From Kwoniella bestiolae CBS 10118 (Eukaryota; Basidiomycota; Tremellomycetes; Tremellales; Cryptococcaceae): 64,000 nucleotides of DNA. This document shows, piece after piece, positions 12,001 to 23,065 of the stretch. A program made the translations under genes and the position numbers. Positions within the stretch are counted from its first letter, which is position 1. Each line of letters begins with the position of its first letter. The notes beneath the pieces were generated by a model. That model worked only from the letters and a program-made list of their open reading frames with translations. It had not been told where the DNA came from and searched no databases. The stretch lies in NCBI RefSeq assembly GCF_000512585.2, contig NC_089248.1, forward strand, positions 1,240,001-1,304,000. The letters are read 5' to 3'.

Positions 12001-13693
12001 GTTGAGCTCTTGAGCCTTATTCCTCACGTCAATCTCGTTCTGCAATTGGTGATTCTTCTCAATCAGGTCGGATCTAGCTTTACTTTCACTTTCCGTCAGA
12101 CGAAGAACTGATTGTTGTGATAAGTGAAGTTTATTCTGCTCTTCTATAACTTGAGCTCGAAGTTGATTGATGATGGTATCAGAATCCCCATGGGATTTGA
12201 TGTTATTGACAGTAGCGCCCATCTTGAGGAAAGCGTTGTTCGACACAGTCCTCAATTGTTCCCTGAAGTATATGACACATTGTCAGCGAGCTGTTGCAAT
12301 TTATAGAAGGTCACAATAGACGGGGTACGTACCATGCCTGCCCGAATAGCTGCTCGACCCCCTGTATACCAGCGTTGAATTCTTGCTGTAGGACTTGTAC
12401 CTCGGGGGCCATATCGGTAGGGAAATTTGGGATTCTGGGGCTTTGCAAGGGAGTAGCATTACCGCCACCACCACTGGCATTTCTGGGTAATCCGCTCTGC
12501 CTACTGCTGGGTCTAGCTTGGTTTTGTAGGTTAGCGATAGATTGTTGTATCTGAGCGGGATTGTCCTGAGGGATATATGTGTATCCGCTAGTCGCGACGA
12601 ACGGCGTGGGACGGGATGGCCCAGCTTGTTGATTCGCCGATTGAGGAATGTGATGAGAGGGAGGATTGACTGTATTTCTCATCTGTTGTTGCTGTTGTTG
12701 AGCATGCTGATTCTTGGGATTCGAAGCGTTGGCGTTGACTGCGTTATACACGTTGCCAGCTAAAGCGATGAGAGCTTTAGGTTCTCTGATGATCTTGTCC
12801 AAATCTTGTATGGAGAGATAAGAGGCGTATCGACTGATGATTTCCAACGTGGATATCTCATGAGCCGTACCATCTCCCAACGGAACGATATGTTTCCTAG
12901 TTGCGTATTCCGGTGTGAGCTTGATGTTGGCAGTTTGGTTATCTTTGATGGATACACTATAGATATTGTGGGTTGCGGTTGTGGATTTCGGAAGTGGTAG
13001 AGTCGTGGAGCTTACGCCTGTAGTGGGATTTGCAAAAGATTGATTGGGTGACGAGACGTTTCGGTGTAAATTGGTCGGATAAGCTTGAACCCCATTTTGG
13101 GCCGTTCCGGAGCTCACGGCACGTCGAAGAGAGGGTTGAGCAGTATTGGCGGGTAAGTCTGTTTGAGGCAGAGCGGGAGATTGTTCTTGTGGGGTATTAC
13201 TGCCAAAATGGGAGAGATGATTGGCAGGTTGTTGGGGCAGAATTGATTGCATGTTGATGTTGGTGGAGGAAGGTTGGGTTTGAACGGGAAGAGGATTGGG
13301 TACGGTAGATGCAGGGGGAGTATCGGGTGAGAGTAAGATAGCACTGGGCAATCGCTTGGATGTCAGACCACCTCATTGATCACAGGGAACTTGAGAATGA
13401 TATGTTCTTGACCCTGATGTCACATGGAAAGGACTCGAAAGAAGGAAGACAACTCACAAAGCAGAATCCTGTCCTGGTGTAGCTTGGACTTGCGGCAATT
13501 GTGTCTGAGCACTCATATTGTCCTCTGCTAAGGTCTGATTGGTTTGAGCTGGGTTGGCTACCTCACTGTCGGTTTGAGACAGCTCAGTGAGATCGTTGTT
13601 GGTCACAGGTGGAGCATGAAGGACATGTACAGCAGATGATGATGAGGTGGTATTCACAGAGTTTGAGTTATTGTCGGTGACCCAGTTTGGCAT
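9094..13693 (-). CDS. Large coiled-coil protein, unrecognised family
   Basis: Seven exons on the minus strand (13693-13458, 13343-12333, 12262-10192, 10099-10052, 9980-9668, 9573-9405, 9283-9094) close in frame to 1,345 residues. The N-terminal third is Gln/Asn/Ser/Pro-rich, with one folded-looking stretch (PEYATRKHIVPLGDG, then EISTLEIISRYASYLS). About residues 415-1100 are heptad-rich coiled coil. Inside it, two similar motifs, LGKIIHWGENLQSKLG (about residue 690) and FNKLISWGNTIQVLMG (about 790), look like an internal repeat. The C-terminal region is Pro/Ser-rich with a basic RPVKKRKM cluster, likely a nuclear signal, and ends in a conserved-looking segment with a Cys pair (RVRCKLC). I do not recognise the family; a structural nuclear, spindle or chromatin role would be a guess. 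It is divergent from MDM34 over 517 bp. Confidence 0.85.
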
Positions 13694-14210
13694 GATATGG
13701 TTTGTTGGTCGTTATGAGAGGTAGAAGACTGTGGACATTGAGGTATCGTATGTCACTCAAGAAAGAGTGATGATGAGATGAAGGAATGATGGGGGAAGAA
13801 AGGGAGAATGAGAGGAAGAGAAAGGAGAACAAAGAAGGAAGGAAGGAAAGGATGATCAAGTTGATATAGTTGATTTATTGCGAGGTTGATTTATTTGTGT
13901 ATACAGTATTGCTTTCCCACGGTGACAATTGCGATTCTGACGCGGGTAGGTGATAGGTGCAGGTTGTCGTAAATTATCGTAATTCCATGTTTTCATGTTG
14001 CTGCTGAAAAAGAATAGATGGATGTACAGATCGTCACCAACACGACATTGCATTGATATATAGATCATCGTCATCAGAGCCAGAACACAGCACGTACCAA
14101 GGACCAGAACCATGTTCAAGATATAGCCAGTCGTATTTCTCAAATAGCATTCATCACTGAACCCATCACTTTCGGACATTGTGTCCACGCGAAAATACCA
14201 TACTCGTACC
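13694..14210. promoter_or_regulatory. Shared divergent promoter, coiled-coil gene / MDM34
   Basis: 517 bp separate the two start codons, so both promoters lie here. A long purine-rich tract on the plus strand (13750-13855) is the 5' leader side of the coiled-coil gene. No core element is clear enough to name. Confidence 0.45.
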
Positions 14211-16853
14211 ATGTCATTCGTCTTCCCCTCTTGGTCCACGGCGTTCTCGCCTGCGTTTCATGAAGATGCAAAAGCGATGTTGGAGGGGGCGTTGAACAAA
14301 GTATGTCATCAATCGCTCGTATCTCAAGCTGAGGACATGTTCTGATGATTATTCCGTTGTTAGGGTAATAAACCGCCTGTGATTCAAGGTAGGATCGAGG
14401 TAGTAGAACTGAGTATGGGTAAAGAGGTCAGCTCAACCATCATTTTCGAAAGGAAGTTCAAGCTGACTTGGATGTCCTGGGTATGGTAGCCTCCGACGCT
14501 CACTTTATTAGAAATTGGAGACTTATCACTAGATCGATTCAGAGGTATATTACGCTTAGGATACTCAGGAGACGCATGGTTGGAAGTACGCTGTCGAGTG
14601 CAGGCGAACCCCCTCTCGCATAATCCCAACTTATCATCTTCATCGACATTACCCCTCTCCACACCTTTACTGGCATCCCAGCCACTGTTGGTACCTATGA
14701 CATTACGATTATCCAAATTACATCTCCGGGCAATCCTGATCCTGGTAGTTTCAGCTTCAAAGGGAATAACACTGGTCTTCAAGAATGATCCGCTGCAAAA
14801 TGTCGATGTATCTTCCACCTTCGATTCAGTCGAGGTCATCAGGGGGTACCTCCAACAAGAGATTGAAGGTCAACTCAGAGAGATGTTCAGAGAAGATCTC
14901 CCAGGGATCATACATCGTCTAAGTCAGAGATGGTTCCACGGTACAGGCGTAGGAGGAAAGGTCGAAACTCCCTACAAAGACGTCGGTCCAGAAGTGATCC
15001 CGGAAGAAGAACGAGAGGAGAGCGATGATGGTGTAGACGAGACGAATCCATATGGCGAATCTTCCCAGATTTTCCCACCTCATATACCGAACCAAGAAAA
15101 ATTCTCTACTCCCAGACGATCATCTCTCCAAGCGCACTCACGTTCCCTGAGACACAGACGATCCAGTACCAGTGCTTCCGTATCGGAATCACCGACGAGC
15201 TATACAGTATTCCCCGATATTGAAGATTACGATCCCACCTATGGACTTAGACCTGAGGGGGTACCGACTCATAGTGGGTATGAGGCGTTTGGTAGATTAT
15301 GGGAAAAATCTAGAGAAGGAGGGAATAGGGGATTGGGATCTCTCATGTCTATGTCAATACAGAATCAGGAACATGATGGTGATTTACCGGACTATCTGAG
15401 CGATACGTTTGATGAGGAAGATGACGAGGAGGAAGAAGTGAGGTCGTTCGATATGGTCGAAATGGACGATGTGTTGAGGTCGATACCCTCCTCATCCAAC
15501 AGGAAACATAGAAGACAGTCGTCCCTTGTCTCAGCGATGGGGTCGAGGTACGGTGCAGACGAGAAGAATCAAATCGAGTGGGAAACTTTCCCTGCGGTCG
15601 GTGGAGGGGTGATTACTAGGCCGAGAGTGTATCATTCACAATCGCAGATCAGAGCGCCCTCAGAAGCTGGTGGGAATGGTGGGGCGATGCCTAGTCCTGC
15701 GGGCACTGCTACGGGTGGGAGTGTGACTGCTAGAGCTAGCTCGGTTGGAGGTGCATCTTCGACTGTGGGGGTGAGTCTGCACTACCCAGCGAGTGATCGA
15801 TCGATTGTTCAATTATCTATGTCATTGATGCTGATAATCGTTGTGTTCGTTCATCAGAGTCTGCGAATGCGTCCATTCACACCTTCAACACCAGGCATAG
15901 GCCTTCGTTCGCCCCCTCCCACTTATGCTGGACCATCAAGCCTCCGCCGAATGGTCACATCCCGTTCGGATGTATTCCTCTCATCTGCCGCACAAGGGCA
16001 TTACAGCGGTATACCTCGGTCAGAGACATTCTCAGCTATACCCCGACAATCAATCTCCGCCAGTAGAAGACAAACAGGAACCGGTGGATCTTCATCAGCA
16101 GCCAGAACATCAGGTTCATCGTGGGATACTATAGGAAATGGGAATGGGAATTCCTCGAACTCTACAAATCCCACATCGACATTACCATCTAGTAAACCCC
16201 TATCTATCTCATCCAAACAACGACAACGTTACCCCTCCATGTCCATTACAGGCACATCACCAGGAAACGGTTCCTTCCCTCCTCGTAATATCGGTCCGAA
16301 TGGGATCACCCTCCCACTCAACAACTCTGTAAGCCAACTGGCTACTCTGTCGCATTCTGCACATACACTCTCGCCCTACGCTAGGGGACATGAACATATT
16401 GCTGTGAGGTCTTTCCCGCATTTGGGAAGATCAAATACGGGTCTGGGGATAGCTTCGTCTGCGGGACTGGGCATAGCTGATGGTGGGGCAGGAGGGCTGA
16501 CTCCCATTGGGGCAGTGGGATTGGGAGGGTCGAACGATGGGAGCGGGGTGGGGGTGATGAAGGCTAGGAGAAAGAGGATACATCGTTTGAACACTTCGAA
16601 GGCCATTGAGCCTGCTGTCAATTCGGGTTCAAAATTGGCTCAAGAAGCGGCGAGAAGATCGAGTCTTAATTCGAATGATTCGGGAGGAGGGACTGGATCA
16701 GGAGACATAGATGAGATTGATAATTATGTTAATCCCCAACACGCGACACAGTCGAAGAGATCAAGTTATCCGCAAGCGGGTGTACCGGAGAAAAGACCGA
16801 ATATGAGGAGGAATCCAGATTCGAGGACTTCTTATGGATTTCCACAAGCGTAG
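14211..16853 (+). CDS. MDM34: Mitochondrial distribution and morphology protein 34, ERMES subunit
   Basis: Four exons (14211-14300, 14364-14426, 14490-15770, 15858-16853) give 809 residues. The N-terminal SMP domain is diagnostic: MSFVFPSW, KPPVIQGRIEVVELSMG, PPTLTLLEIGDLSLDRFRG, YSGDAWLEVRCRVQANPL, GITLVFKNDPLQNVDVSSTFDSV and EIEGQLREMFREDLPGIIHRLS all follow the Mdm34 pattern. Mdm34 sits on the mitochondrial outer membrane and, with Mmm1, Mdm12 and Mdm10, forms the ER-mitochondria tether that moves phospholipids. The C-terminal 500 residues are Ser/Gly-rich and disordered, longer than in yeast. The third intron (15771-15857) is 87 nt, a multiple of three, and has no stop, so its retention would insert 29 residues. 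I call it an intron because it has GTGAGT and CAG ends and breaks an otherwise uniform low-complexity region. Confidence 0.95.
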
Positions 16854-18689
16854 TACACGGCAGAATAGGAGAGGTAACGACTGGTTGATGTGCGTACATA
16901 CGAGGATATGGGATTTTGATGTGGATTAGAATGAATGGATGGATCTGTTGTATATTCCTTTGACATATTATGTATTATGACAGTGCCTTTTGAGGGGATG
17001 GGTCGTTGGGAATGGCGCATTCTTATCTGTAGTATATATTTAGAGCAAGATGAGGTAACCAACCAATATCAGGCATCTCAACTCTCAGACGCGTCTCTGC
17101 GGTGCTCTGTAAAATCAGAAGGTGAATGGGTTTTGTATCGCACGAATGATGAGAAAACCTGTCCTGAGCGGCTCTATCTTTCTTGTGTGTCGAGTATTCC
17201 AATCCAATTCAATCTTGTCTTGGTCGGACTGCAGGACAGTATGCTCAGCTTCACTGCAATTAACGTTTTGGCTGTACCGGAATCGACCCAACCCCTATCT
17301 GCGGATTTCACTAGCACGTTTCCCACAAGACATCGCTCTATCCTTGTTTCTTCCATCCGGTCTTGGTATTGGCTCTTCCTTCCTTGCGTTCCGAAAGAAC
17401 AACACAAGCATGTTCTATGTTCGTTCCTAGTCCATCCCAACCGCGGATGTTTCATATGTACTCCAATATTCCAACACTGCGAATGGTATTGTGTATTCAT
17501 TTTCCGCTCCTGCCCTTTTCCAAAACTCAGTAAGCGATGATCTACTGTACTCGTACCTCTCACACGACCAATTTACTGTAAGCCACTTGCACTTAACATA
17601 CGTAGTTCGTACGTAGTCCATACGTAGTGAAAAGTCGTCATATGCTTAATCCCATTTTCCGCGGAACAATTGGCGCTTCGCGCGTTCCACCTCGAGTTTT
17701 ACCCATGAAAATAAACTTTTCATGCCGAGAAAGCCGCTCCCATGCCATGAAAAAAGGAGGACCGGACGATCATCCCGAAGCCTTGAGGAGAAGGGGTAAG
17801 TTGATACACTGCTTCATGTATCCAGTACAGTAGATTGCTGTGCATCGGCCCCCGTCTCCTTCGCATCCCTTCTCCGCAGACAAGCATAAAGGAAACTGTT
17901 GTAGTACGGTACAGGGGAAGGCTGAGGTTCAGGGATAGGAAGATTGAGGGTGGTGTTACGTTAGACTCAAGCAAGTCTTGGTCTTGGCATTCCCTTACTA
18001 CCCTTATTCACTTATCGGAATGCTCAGTTGAATCCCATACAAATTTTAAGTGAGTGTCGGTTGTCCGAAATTTAAGCTAAAGCTAAGAACGAGGTAACGA
18101 GAAAGAAAGCTAAGAGTTCGGTCATGATTCATGAGAAATAACAAAAGAGTCTTTCTTGTCGTTCTTGTCTATCTATCTGTACATATAATCATCATTTACA
18201 TTCACATTCATTTGATTGTCTATCTCACTGTCTAGTCGGTGCCATACTCGTAGCCGTAACGTAGAAGAACAAGAACATCAACAAACTCGGTCGCTCGGTC
18301 GAATCCGAATACACATTCAATCAGTTCAAATTCGATTCAGTTCAGTCTTTCAGCTGGTGTTGGAACATTACGCTCGGACGCTTCCCCTCTTGGTCGCTTA
18401 GTATCATAGGCTGCACAGCAACCATATAAGACTAGCTCGGAGTGAGTTTGAGCATTGGATCGGATACTAGGGCACTCATCCCGAGCAACTGTAATTGTGT
18501 ATACACGACGACTGCGAAGGGAAAGTGCCAAGAAGTCAACGAAAACGCACATACCACCACCATCAACAACACTATCCATCCATCAATCAAAGACATCCTC
18601 CTTTACTTGTTCATCTTCCTTTCAACTCGATTTGACTCATATGTCCCATCCAACCATCTCCACTATACCCATACAGACAACCCAACAAC
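16854..18689. other. Long gene-free stretch (about 1.8 kb) upstream of the glycosyltransferase gene
   Basis: ORFs on both strands here (for example 16935-17540 + and 17174-17563 -) lack family motifs, have rare composition and no consistent splicing. The right part (about 18130-18690) is A/C-rich and looks like a transcribed leader. The interval could hold a long 5' UTR or an unannotated noncoding transcript, but nothing proves it. Confidence 0.4.
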
Positions 18690-18730
18690 ATGTCATCATT
18701 CAAGCACATCTCCCCGAAATCATCGATTGA
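18641..18730 (+). promoter_or_regulatory. Possible upstream ORF overlapping the glycosyltransferase start
   Basis: An ATG at 18641 opens a 29-codon frame that runs through the main start at 18690 and stops at 18730 in another frame. Its context (C at -3) is weaker than the main start (A at -3). If the mRNA begins upstream of it, the main protein depends on leaky scanning. The transcript start is unknown. Confidence 0.35.
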
Positions 18731-21587
18731 CTCGTATGACACAACCTTTGATCCCTATCCCTATCCAGCTCGTTCGGCCCACCCTTCCTCTTCGACACTC
18801 AGACATACTTCACCACCATCCTATGAGATCGAAAAACAACCATCCGGCTCATCATCCCAATCCAGATCCAGAAGATCATCCAGCTCTTCATCCTCCACTT
18901 CCGACAAATCATTGACATCCCAATCATCAATAGAAGAGCTTCTCCCAACCCACACCCACTCCCATGGATCCAATCATCTGAAAGAACGAAAGACCTCCTC
19001 GACGTCAACCACTTCAACAATATTTGGCGAATCCTCAGCCATAAGAATCTTGAAAACGTTGAAACCAAGAGCAAGACGGCGATCCTCCCTCCCATTTATC
19101 CACCTCGCACGACGCAAGTCCACGCAACTTCTCCTGACACTGGGCATATTCGTAGTTGCTGCTCTACTCATCAGTGAAGTTAGATCGCACAAGGTCAGAA
19201 GGGAGCTGTGGAATAGGGAGATCAGATTTGAAGAGTGGGATATACGGTATAACGACAGGGAAAGCAATCTGGCAAAGTTTAGGGAGGATTACGAGTACAA
19301 CAAGCGGTTGGAGGTGTTGCAATCTAGACGACTAAATAAGAGGGATCAGCAGTCGGTATGGGGACCAAGGGAGGAGGAAGCTTTGCAGACGGAGGCGAGG
19401 GGGAAATGGCCGAGTTGGTGGGGGAATCCGGACGTTGTGGGAAGGAGTCCGTGGGATCATCAGCCTGTGCCGTTGGGTGAAGGGGAGAAACGGAGATTTC
19501 TGTTTCTGACTGGTGAGTCCTTGTCTCGCTTCTCTATCTTCTCAGGTATCGGGACTCTTGGTAGGGAGGCAGCTGATAGCCTTGAACCCGATTGAACAGA
19601 CTACAAGGACTACCTCGAACGCATGAACACACACACATACGAGATAGTAGACGCTGCCCTCCGTCATCCCCAACTCAGCGTAGATGTCTGGGGTCCAGGA
19701 TGGGAAGGGTATGATAGGTCGATCCCTCTATCTGCGAATATACGTAAACGAGCACACCGACTTGCTCAGCTGGAAAGCTCCAGGAGGAAATTTGAGGAGG
19801 AGCAAAATGTGAAGAAACAGGTGAGGGAACGGGAGATGCAAGTGAAGAATAGGAAGGAATGGTATTCTAGGAGATTGGAGGTTACCAGAGCGCCTACGTT
19901 CAATGAGGAGATGGTAGAAGAATCGGAAGAGGAGGAACAATGGGTCAAGCCTGGATGGTATGATGAGATTCCGGATGGATGTAATGCCGATGTAGGGTTT
20001 GATATTGTATTTACCATCTCGTGAGTTTTATTGCTTTGCGTCATTTTTCATTGCGTCGTCAGTCCTTCACTCCCTGGAATGCGTTGGACTAATAGATGGT
20101 CATCCGATATAGGAATATATACAAAGAAGATGATCCCCATGTAGATGCGTTGGATTGCGGAGCACTTCTCATCCAGTGAGTTTGGAGTGAACCTTCCTCT
20201 CCCCTTCCCTCCCATGGTCAGTAGTCTGACATTCATGATGATGCACTAGACAACTGGGAGACTGCCACGAGCTCCGATGCTCGTACGAATGGTACCCCCA
20301 CGCCAACAACATAACCGTCTCGAAATATGCTTTTGAGCTACTAGAGCTGTTCGAGTATGATAAGGTGAAGGCCAAGTACCCGGATTGGCAGATGGGGATG
20401 TTTGGACATAGTCCTGACACTGTGGGTGATATTTGTCTCTCTGTGAACTAGATCAACGTCTGTGTAAAGCGGGATATAGTTATGGTTTGGCTGATGAACT
20501 CGTAGGGAAACGAATGGGACTTTTATCCTATACCGTGGAACGAGAAGACTGCTAAAGCAAAAGTATTCGGATATGATGGGAGTTGTGAGTTTAGACTATA
20601 TCTCATGACACCGGTATCATTATGGGGAAAACAAAAAAGCTAATTGGACACATGCTTGGAAATATAGTCTATCCAATCCGAACCACCGTCACCGACTTCC
20701 TCCGAGCTATCGAAAGAGAACCCAATCTCCTCCAAGAATCCATCATCACCCGTCATCCTCATCCTGGATATACTGTCTCTGTACCCTCTTCAGCTCGGGA
20801 ACAGCCATTAGAGACATACGAGCTGGGCCATGAGTATTATCAAACCCATTTGAAATTACGAGAAGACTTTGCGAATGGGATGAGGACGAGTAAGATTTGC
20901 GTGTTTGATGCGAGTTTGGAGAGGAAGATGATTAGGAAGGTGAGTTCTTCGTCCTTTCTCTACCTACCGCTCGTTGTCATTCAGATACAGGCAACATAGT
21001 ATAATTTAATCGGATTGTAAGCTAATAGTTTACCGGTCGCAGTACGCCCAAGCATTCCTCTCGGGCTGCGTGGTAGCTTCAGACCTACCAACAGAGCACG
21101 AAGAGTCCCTATCCAAATTCGTAATTCCCCTGAAATCTACATGGAATATCGAAAAGATCAATGAGGTTCTGAACCATTATTTGGAGAATGACGAGTTACT
21201 CCAGCAGATGGCTATGGACGGGTTCATCTGGGCGAGACAGCATATGACGACGAGTAACAAGGTTACCCATTTGTTGAAGATGGGGGATCATTATCGAGCG
21301 GGATCGAGGGGGTATGAATGTGAGTGGATCTGCTCTTCCCCTTAGGCCTTAGGGAGACTTTGTATTTGGTTCATTTGTTGATCTTGTGATTGTGTTTGAC
21401 GGCTAGTCCCCTATGGATTTTCGATGAGATGTAGGTCATATTGGAGTGGGGATGCTTATAGACCGTGAGTTCATTTGTATTCTGCCCTGGGCATAGTGTA
21501 AGATATTGATGGGTGCTGATATTTGATGTTTTTGATGGTGATAGACCGTGGTGCGCTCAAGGTGGATATAGAGGATTAGAAGAATAG
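18690..21587 (+). CDS. Type II membrane glycosyltransferase-like protein (CgeB/GT1-like C-terminus)
   Basis: Nine exons (18690-19512, 19600-20020, 20113-20175, 20250-20421, 20506-20584, 20668-20939, 21043-21319, 21407-21464, 21545-21587) give 735 residues. A Ser-rich cytosolic head is followed by one membrane segment (about 144-162, LLLTLGIFVVAALLI) and a charged stalk, the topology of Golgi glycosyltransferases. The lumenal part includes VDVWGPGWEGYD, PIPWNEKTAKAKVFGYDGSFYP, YYQTHLKLREDFANGMRTSKICVFD, then FLSGCVVASDLPTEHEE. That last run resembles the nucleotide-sugar end of CgeB/YkvP-like GT1 enzymes, where the protein is remade around a Gly-Cys-Val strand and an acidic pair. Donor and acceptor are unknown; in capsule-forming tremellomycetes a role in glycan or capsule synthesis is possible but only inferred. 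Confidence 0.78.
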
Positions 21588-23065
21588 ACGGCGGATTGGA
21601 ATCAAAAGATCGGAGACGGATACGGAACATTCCTGCATTGTTGACAATTCATCTTATCTACATATACCCAGCATCATACAACAATCTCGTGTAGTAAATC
21701 TTATAATCTCACTACCCTCTGTATTGATTAGCTCGACGATTCATTGTCATCTGTACTCACTTTGTAGCTCTAACATAGGAAATGGTGATGGGAAATGGAT
21801 GATCATGAAGTATCAATAGATGTATTCATACATCATCTAATCAGGGGTCTACGTACGTTGATCAGCTTTTTTGATATCTAATTGTACAGTATTTATCGTA
21901 ACACCATCTTGAGAAGTACCTTTACATTTGAAGACAACAGTCAAGGTAATATCGTTCCTTCAAGACTTCTACCACAGAATGTAGAGATTTGTGGAAGATG
22001 TATTCGATGAGTGTTTGAAATTTGAGCTGAGGAGGGACGGACCGAAGAGTATGATATGACGAGCTTGTGAAAGGTCAAGATCAAAGCCACGTCGCGAGGG
22101 TAGTGGTACCATACGCTCAAGTCGGCGGCTCAGTGGGAGACTTGCTGATATTCGACTTTGGATGGGTCGCGAAGCAACGTGCAACGTAAACGCTCGAAGG
22201 CTTTTTCAATCCTTTTAGTCTGTTGTTACATAAAATTCGATAGTAGATCACACTCGTAGTCGCTTTAATCATTGTTGGGCTCCTGCTCAGCCACCCTTTG
22301 GAGACTGATCTGCCATCTCTCAGCAACGGCGTCTCAGCTAGCACTCGAGGCGCTATGAGTAGTCAGGCTGCCACTTTGCCTTTGCCCTTGGTGGTACAGT
22401 GATGTGATTTGATCCCGTCCTCGTCTCATCTCCACGCGTATGACCATGATGTCCATGCACGATGATGAATGTTGAATGAAATGAATAAATTTGGGAATGA
22501 CCACCCCTGCCATCTCATCATATCACCAATACTATAGCAAATGACTTCTACAGACTGTATACTACGATATCACTAACATAACACAGCTTGTCAGCGCTCA
22601 GCTCAGCGCTTTCGTCTTCTCTTCCTCTCAGCAGCCTGACGTACAAAACACAAACGGAGATCATCCATTTTGACGTCATACCCATACCCTTTCAACCGAA
22701 AGCGAGGGGGAAAGGAAGGAAAGCTCATCAGAAATCAATTATTACCCCTTTATCAATTGTCAACACGGTCTTTTGTCCTCATCGCATCGCATCATATAGT
22801 ATCGTGGTATATCAAGGGTACTTGGTAGGAGATAAGGAGGACAGAGAGGAATCAAAGCAAAGATCATCTCATTTACTCAAGCGATTGTTGGACGACTTCC
22901 AATCACCGACCAGAGTATCATACAACTTCAGATCACCTCGGGCCATATCAATTACCCATCTGGGCCATACACGCTGTAGAACGTGTGTCTAGTCTGACAA
23001 TCAGACATCGCATAAACTTCTGCAAGTAAAAGTAGTAGCAGAAACGCATCAAGGCCTCGTTGAAG
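21588..23065. other. Intergenic region, about 1.5 kb
   Basis: Follows the glycosyltransferase stop and precedes the RGG-protein start. No coding frame with splice support, tRNA or repeat was seen. The last 500 bp are the likely promoter and leader of the next gene. Confidence 0.4.

Noticed and set aside
17174..17563. 129-codon minus-strand frame as a gene
   Set aside because: No family motif, overlaps a plus-strand frame of similar quality, no splice partners and no promoter logic.
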